Assembly: GCF_040802235.1 (NCBI RefSeq) | Contig: NC_133166.1 | Span: forward strand, 2,542,001 to 2,606,000 | Direction: 5' to 3' | DNA length: 64,000 nt | Source: Manis javanica | Taxonomy: Eukaryota > Chordata > Mammalia > Pholidota > Manidae | In this document: one piece after another, positions 59,396-64,000 of the stretch | Position numbering within the stretch: the first letter of the stretch is position 1 | Layout of the letters: each line of letters begins with the position of its first letter | Position numbers and translations under genes: made by a program | Notes under the pieces: model-generated | Database searches by the model: none | The model's input: only the letters and a program-made list of their open reading frames with translations | Told to the model about the DNA's origin: nothing

Positions 59396-61864
59396 AGCGC
59401 GGGCTCTGCAGGTTGAGGCATGGCAGATACCTACATTTGGGAAAAAGTCAACTGGCTGTGTGTGAATACAGGGGTTCAATCCCACCCTGCCACTTGCAGC
59501 TACGAGGCTCTATGTGAATTAGTCCATCACTATTCACTCAGAGGAGCCTCTGTTCCTTTACCCAAAAGTGCAGGATGGAGTTCCTACCTCTAAGAACTGT
59601 AGTTGCGAATCACTTCAGTTAGCTTCATGAGAGATGCTCACAGGTGTAAAGTGCTCACCAAGGTGTTTGCCAATGACCCTGTGTGTCTCCCAGTCCTGTA
59701 TATGACTCACCCCTCCCAGGACTTCAATGTTCACCAGAAGACATTGCTAAGAGTGCTGGATTTTAGGGAGCAGGAGTCATAGAATAAAAGAAAACTTAAA
59801 AATCATAACTGCAAAATTTCAATAGGAAACTTTTTTGCCTTCCAGAGATCTCTTGAAACAATATTAAAAATGGAGTTTTGGGAAATATGACTGAGACATA
59901 TGATTAGCTTCCTGATTCCGGAGAGCTCCAATTATTCCCAAAGGGTCTGGTTCCCTGGATGGCACTCATTTCTCCAACTCTGAAGCCCCATGAAATTTAC
60001 ATGAGAGCAGGTCTGTACCTCCCACTTGCTGGTATAAATGCCAGGACATTTTACATCTGAGAGAGGCGCCCATGAACTTCTTTAATGAAAGGTGAGAAAA
60101 AAAGATGCAAATCAGAGGTAGAGTTAAATTTTTGTGTTAATTTCCTTTTAGACAAGAGGAGATTGTGTTGAAGTCTCAAACAGAGGCCATAAATTTGCCC
60201 AATTAGCTCAACATATTCAAATGCAGTCCTTCCCATTTCAGTAGCAAAGCTTGGACCTCTACTAATTTGCCTGCTAACAGGCTTTGTCTCCCTGGCCAAC
60301 ATTTCAGCTTCTTACTGTCCTTGAGCCACTCCTTTGCGGGCTCTTTCTCCATCAGGTGGGGTTGTCTCTGCTGTGCACTAGCAAACGCACAAGTGCCTTG
60401 TTGAGCAGATGTTCACTCTTCACTCTGGCCTGACACAGCTGCCAAAGCTGTGATCTTCCTTCTCTGTGAACAAATACTATTCACAGTCTTTTTCTCGTCT
60501 CTCCACTTATCAGTACGTCTGCTCTATTTCAGTTGCATATTTCTGGACCTCACACAAGTCACCTAGCTGTGAGTCCAGACCATTCTAGAACCCCCAGGCA
60601 GTCACTCAGTGGCATGCAAGAGAGGAGGCCTTCTTTCACTGAGCCCCTCGAGTCCAGATTCCTGCTGTGTCTATGAATCTGAAATCCCCACAGCTTGATC
60701 TTTTCCCTTCCATTTTCCTCTGTGCCTGTAATCACTATCTATTCCCTTTCTGGGGTTTTCTGGATGCAAAAATACATGAAAATAACTACTCTTCCATTTT
60801 GATGATGTCATGTAAGTAAGTAAGCTTTTTTCAAAGCATTTTCTTATAGACATTTCTTGAAGAGAGGCTGCCACTAACAGCCAAACACTGTTCTTTACTG
60901 AGGCTCATTGTTATCGTTGATGGGAAAGGCGTAGATGGAAATGAAACCAACTCTCAAAGATGTGAAACATTTGAGTTTTAGGGAACTTGTCAGCTGGGAC
61001 TTTCTGCACCTCTGTGCATGAGCCCTGCACATGTTCACATCACTAGCATTCCAAGGGAAGATATCTTTGCATTGTTCTTTAATCTTCCTAGAATAGCCTT
61101 ATTGGCTTTTTTTCTTCCTTTTCAGTTTGTTGCTTCAGAAAGTCACCCTCTCATCAGTTCTTCATCGTTGTTACTATGTGAAGTTTCAGCACCCTTTCTG
61201 CCAGACTCCACTTTCTGTATTTTCTCCACGTCAGTGCGTCTCTGTCCACTGAACTGTGGATGCCTGGAGAATGGGGGTTTTTGAAGATTTTGTCACTTTT
61301 TGCATGGACAGTCCCTAATCAGAGAAGATGATGAGTATCTTGTTTGGTGTCCACAATGACTTGAGGGGGAAACAGAACAGATATTATTGGTGCCAGTTAC
61401 AAAGGGGAAATGAAGTGACTTGGAGTTAAGAATTATTACACATTGTGAATACCTATTATTGGTGTATTCAGCAATGTTCATTAAGTACTTACTAATGGAG
61501 AAAGGTGACTTTGTCTTTCCATAACTTATGTTGAAGTAAGGCTTAGTGACTCATTTTGAAATTAGAGAAGCATTGGGCAGCTTTGAAAAATATAATTATA
61601 ATAAGAAGGGCAAAAAATAAAAAACACTTGAGAGAAAGGAAGAAGGGATTCAACACCTGTGACATGACGAGAAATGAAATCCATAGAGTGGTGTATCTGC
61701 ATAGAACAAGTGATTCTTAAATTAAATACTGACTATGTAAAACAGTTCTTTCCTTTATGTACACATTATGTCAGTGCTACAGACGCTCCCCAAAATAGTA
61801 AGTGAATATTCGTGTGATTTTATTATTCCTTGTCCATTTTTTCTGTCATGTTTTTTGAGGGAAC
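59396..61864. other. Non-coding part of copy B
   Basis: Collinear with 31421-33919; no gene supported in either copy. Confidence 0.6.
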
Positions 61865-62740
61865 GTTATTTTAAAAACATCTTACTGAAGTATAGTGGAC
61901 ATATAATATTATATTAGTTTCAAGGGTATGTCATAGCGGCTCAACATTTCTATACAACAGGAAATGGTCCCCATGAAGAGTGAGGTTACCACCTGTCACC
62001 ACACAAGGTGATGGCAGTATTATTGTCTATATTCTCTAGCCTCTACTTTTCTTCCCTGCGACTTATTCATTTTAGAATTTAAATTTGTCGCTCTTAGTTC
62101 TCTTTACCTATTTTGCTTGCTCTCCATCCTGTCATCTCTAGCACCCAACAGTTTGTTCTCAGAGCCTTTTTCTGTTTTTCTTATTTATATCTGTTTATTT
62201 ATTGGTCTTTTCTTCTGTTTGTTCATTTTTGTTTGTTTTGTTTTCTCTATTCCACATATAAATGAAATCACACAGTATTTGTCTTTCTCTGTCTGATGAG
62301 TTTCACTTAGCATAATGCCCTCTAAGTCCACCCATGTTGTCACAAATACAAGATTTCATTCTTTTTCATGGCTGCCTAGTGTCCCATTGTATGTATGTAC
62401 CTCTTTTCATTATCCATGCATCTTCTGACAGACACTTAGGTTGTGCTCATATTTTGGCCTTTATGAACAATGCTGCCGTAAACACAGGGCTGCATGAATG
62501 ATTTCGAATTAGTGATTGTGTTGTCTTCAGGTAAATACACAGAGGTGAATATACTGGATTGTGTAGTTTTTCTATTTCTAGTTTTTTGAGGAATCTCCAT
62601 ACTGTTTCCCGTACTGGCTTCACAAGTTCACATTCCCACCAACAGTGCACATGGTTTCATTTTCTTCCACATCCTCTCCAACACTTGCTATTTCATTTAT
62701 TTGCCATATGTTTATAGGGGCACTGTGACTGTGCCTTTTA
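61865..62740 (-). mobile_element. Old L1 3' portion (ORF2 end and 3' UTR)
   Basis: Counterpart of 33920-34745: AAACATCTTACTGAAGTATA, GTTACCACCTGTCACCACAC, TTCCACATATAAATGAAATC, TTTTTGAGGAATCTCCATAC. A short TTATTTATTGGTC insertion near 62195 is specific to B. Confidence 0.85.
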
Positions 62741-63419
62741 AAAATTATGTTTCTGGTAACATCTGCATTAGAATCTTCTGAACAATTGTTACATGTGAAT
62801 TTCCCCATATACCACATCAAACTATTATTAACAAACTTTCTGTGAATTTCCTTGATTGACAAACTTCCCTACTAATTGCTTTATAGACTAAAGTTCAAAG
62901 ACATTGAATTCTCCTAAGTCTACAACATCATGTAGAGCTCTGTGGGATTCAGAAATGAGTAATACATTGCAATTCATTCATTCTTTCATGCTTACACTCT
63001 ATTTTTCTTTTCTTTTCTAAACAAGCTATATAAACAGGTCCTTAAAAGTCACAGTGCAATAATAACTGGACTTTGGCCCTGCCTCTGAAGAAATAATATG
63101 TGAGAAACTGGTAGTCGATACATCATTGCAATGTATGATGCTAAAGAGTAAATCAGAGGTATTTAGGAGGCTCTGGAAGCAGAAAGCATAAATGGTTAAA
63201 TTCAATCCCATGTATGATGGGAGTGGAGTGAGAAATGGTTCTCAAAGGAGAGGCTTAAACACAGCCTTATAGGATAAGTAGACTTTTAGAGGTAAAAAAA
63301 ATAGTGCAGGGAGACTGGGGATATGTAGCTTCACTGTAATTATGGATATAGGAAGAGCTGTATACTAAGTTATCTATACGTATATAGCTTAGGTATAACT
63401 GTTCGTATAGAGATAGACA
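62741..63419. other. Non-coding part of copy B
   Basis: Collinear with 34746-35515; nothing recognisable. Confidence 0.5.
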
Positions 63420-63474
63420 TTCAGCTGACCCTTGAACAACACAGGGTTCGTGTGCTGATTCCCGACCCAGTTGG
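63420..63474. mobile_element. Truncated MER2-type transposon end
   Basis: Keeps the left terminus CAGCTGACCCTTGAACAACA and about 35 more bases, then breaks off. The complete counterpart is 35516-35848. Confidence 0.75.
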
Positions 63475-63496
63475 AATGTAATTGGTATTGTATGTA

Positions 63497-63880
63497 CAGG
63501 CTTAAGTTGTATCATGTGATGATTTGACACACCTGCCTATTGTGATACAATGATCACAATGAGGTTGCATCTATCATCTCACATAATTATAATTATTTTG
63601 TCATACTGCTGCTGGTAAAATCATTTATGATTCACTTTCTTAGCCCTTTCAAGTAGGCAGGACAGCCTTGCTACCTAACTGTAGTCACCGTTGTGTACTT
63701 CAGCACTGCAGAGCTTATTTATTTTATAAGCTGAAGTTTGAATCTCTGATGGGCACGTCCCTACTTCCCCCAGTCCTGCCCGTGGCAACCACCATCCTAC
63801 TCTGTTTCTGAGATGAGCTTTCTTAGATTCACAGACAAGTGAGATTATACAATATTTGTCTTTCTCTGTCCTTCCTAAAA
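63497..63880 (-). mobile_element. Old L1 3'-UTR fragment (L1MB-like)
   Basis: Counterpart of 38067-38430 but starting about 45 bases earlier (GGCTTAAGTTGTATCATGTG, GATGATTTGACACACCTGCC). Then ATGATCACAATGAGGTTGCA and GAGCTTTCTTAGATTC follow. Its right flank to 64000 also matches copy A (AAAGCTGCCTAAATAGTAA, GGAGTCAATTATAAAG). Confidence 0.8.
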
Positions 63881-64000
63881 TGGAATAAATAAAAGCTGCC
63901 TAAATAGTAAGGAAGTAGCCTACTGAAGTAAGTCACATGAAAATTAAGGGGTATAATGTACTTACGAAGGAGTCAATTATAAAGTGGATCAATCAGTCTG

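Larger units (their letters stand above)
52999..63474. repeat. Segmental duplication, copy B
   Basis: Collinear with 25815-35570 (see that entry). It starts with the shared CCATCATGTTCCCAC anchor, contains the second OR5M gene, and ends inside a MER2-type transposon at 63474. Homology to the A side resumes at about 63530 with the L1MB-like fragment at A 38068. The 2.5 kb between those points in A, including the OR5M11-like gene, is missing here. Confidence 0.9.

Noticed and set aside
1-64000. CRISPR array, operon, tRNA or rRNA genes
   Set aside because: None seen. The window is clearly mammalian nuclear DNA, and short direct repeats are explained by microsatellites or the LTR.

Overview
This is mammalian genomic DNA from an olfactory receptor (OR) cluster. 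It holds five intronless OR reading frames on the + strand, one of which may have lost its start codon, and one decayed OR on the - strand. They lie in about 50 kb of AT-rich, repeat-laden sequence. Two coding regions resemble the OR9G subfamily (12024-12941 and 16639-17574). Four loci belong to OR5M: a duplicated pair at 28141-29079 and 56101-57039, an OR5M11-like gene at 36029-36997, and an OR5M1/OR5M10-like frame at 42684-43604. A - strand OR5M-like pseudogene lies at 39370-40020. OR9G next to OR5M matches the neighbourhood of the human 11q12 OR cluster. MIR, L2 and old L1 remnants plus a MER2/Tigger-type transposon mark a placental mammal. I saw no Alu, rodent B1/B2, carnivore SINEC, or BovB/Bov-tA. 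The young L1 family, with a 5' end beginning GGGGGAGGAGCCAAG, looks laurasiatherian to me, perhaps pangolin or perissodactyl. That lineage call comes from memory and is weak.

Layout. Positions 1-5485 are a young L1 on the - strand with its 5' end inside the window and its 3' end off the left edge. It sits inside an old MIR. Positions 5.5-12 kb carry MIR and L2 remnants. The OR9G pair occupies 12.0-17.6 kb. Positions 17.6-25.8 kb have no genes. From about 25.8 to 38.5 kb runs copy A of a segmental duplication, with one OR5M gene, a MER2-type transposon, the OR5M11-like gene and L1 fragments. The OR5M pseudogene and the OR5M1/10-like frame follow. Positions 44491-52370 are one large retroposed unit. 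Copy B of the duplication, with the second OR5M gene, fills about 53.0 kb to the window end.

The most striking structure is 44491-52370. A full-length but decayed L1 reads straight through its own A-rich tail into about 1.8 kb of endogenous-retrovirus sequence (env-like end, polypurine tract, 3' LTR). It stops just past the LTR poly(A) signal and ends in a second A-rich tail. The same 12-bp target-site duplication flanks the whole 7.9 kb, so L1 and retroviral parts landed together. This looks like a 3' transduction or a chimeric retrocopy.

The OR genes are independent single-exon coding units, not an operon. Each has a credible 3' splice site shortly upstream of its ATG, fitting the usual OR plan of non-coding 5' exon(s) joined to one coding exon. 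Two further signals are a patchwork of near-identical and diverged blocks between the OR9G pair (likely gene conversion) and the absence of the OR5M11-bearing segment from copy B of the duplication.
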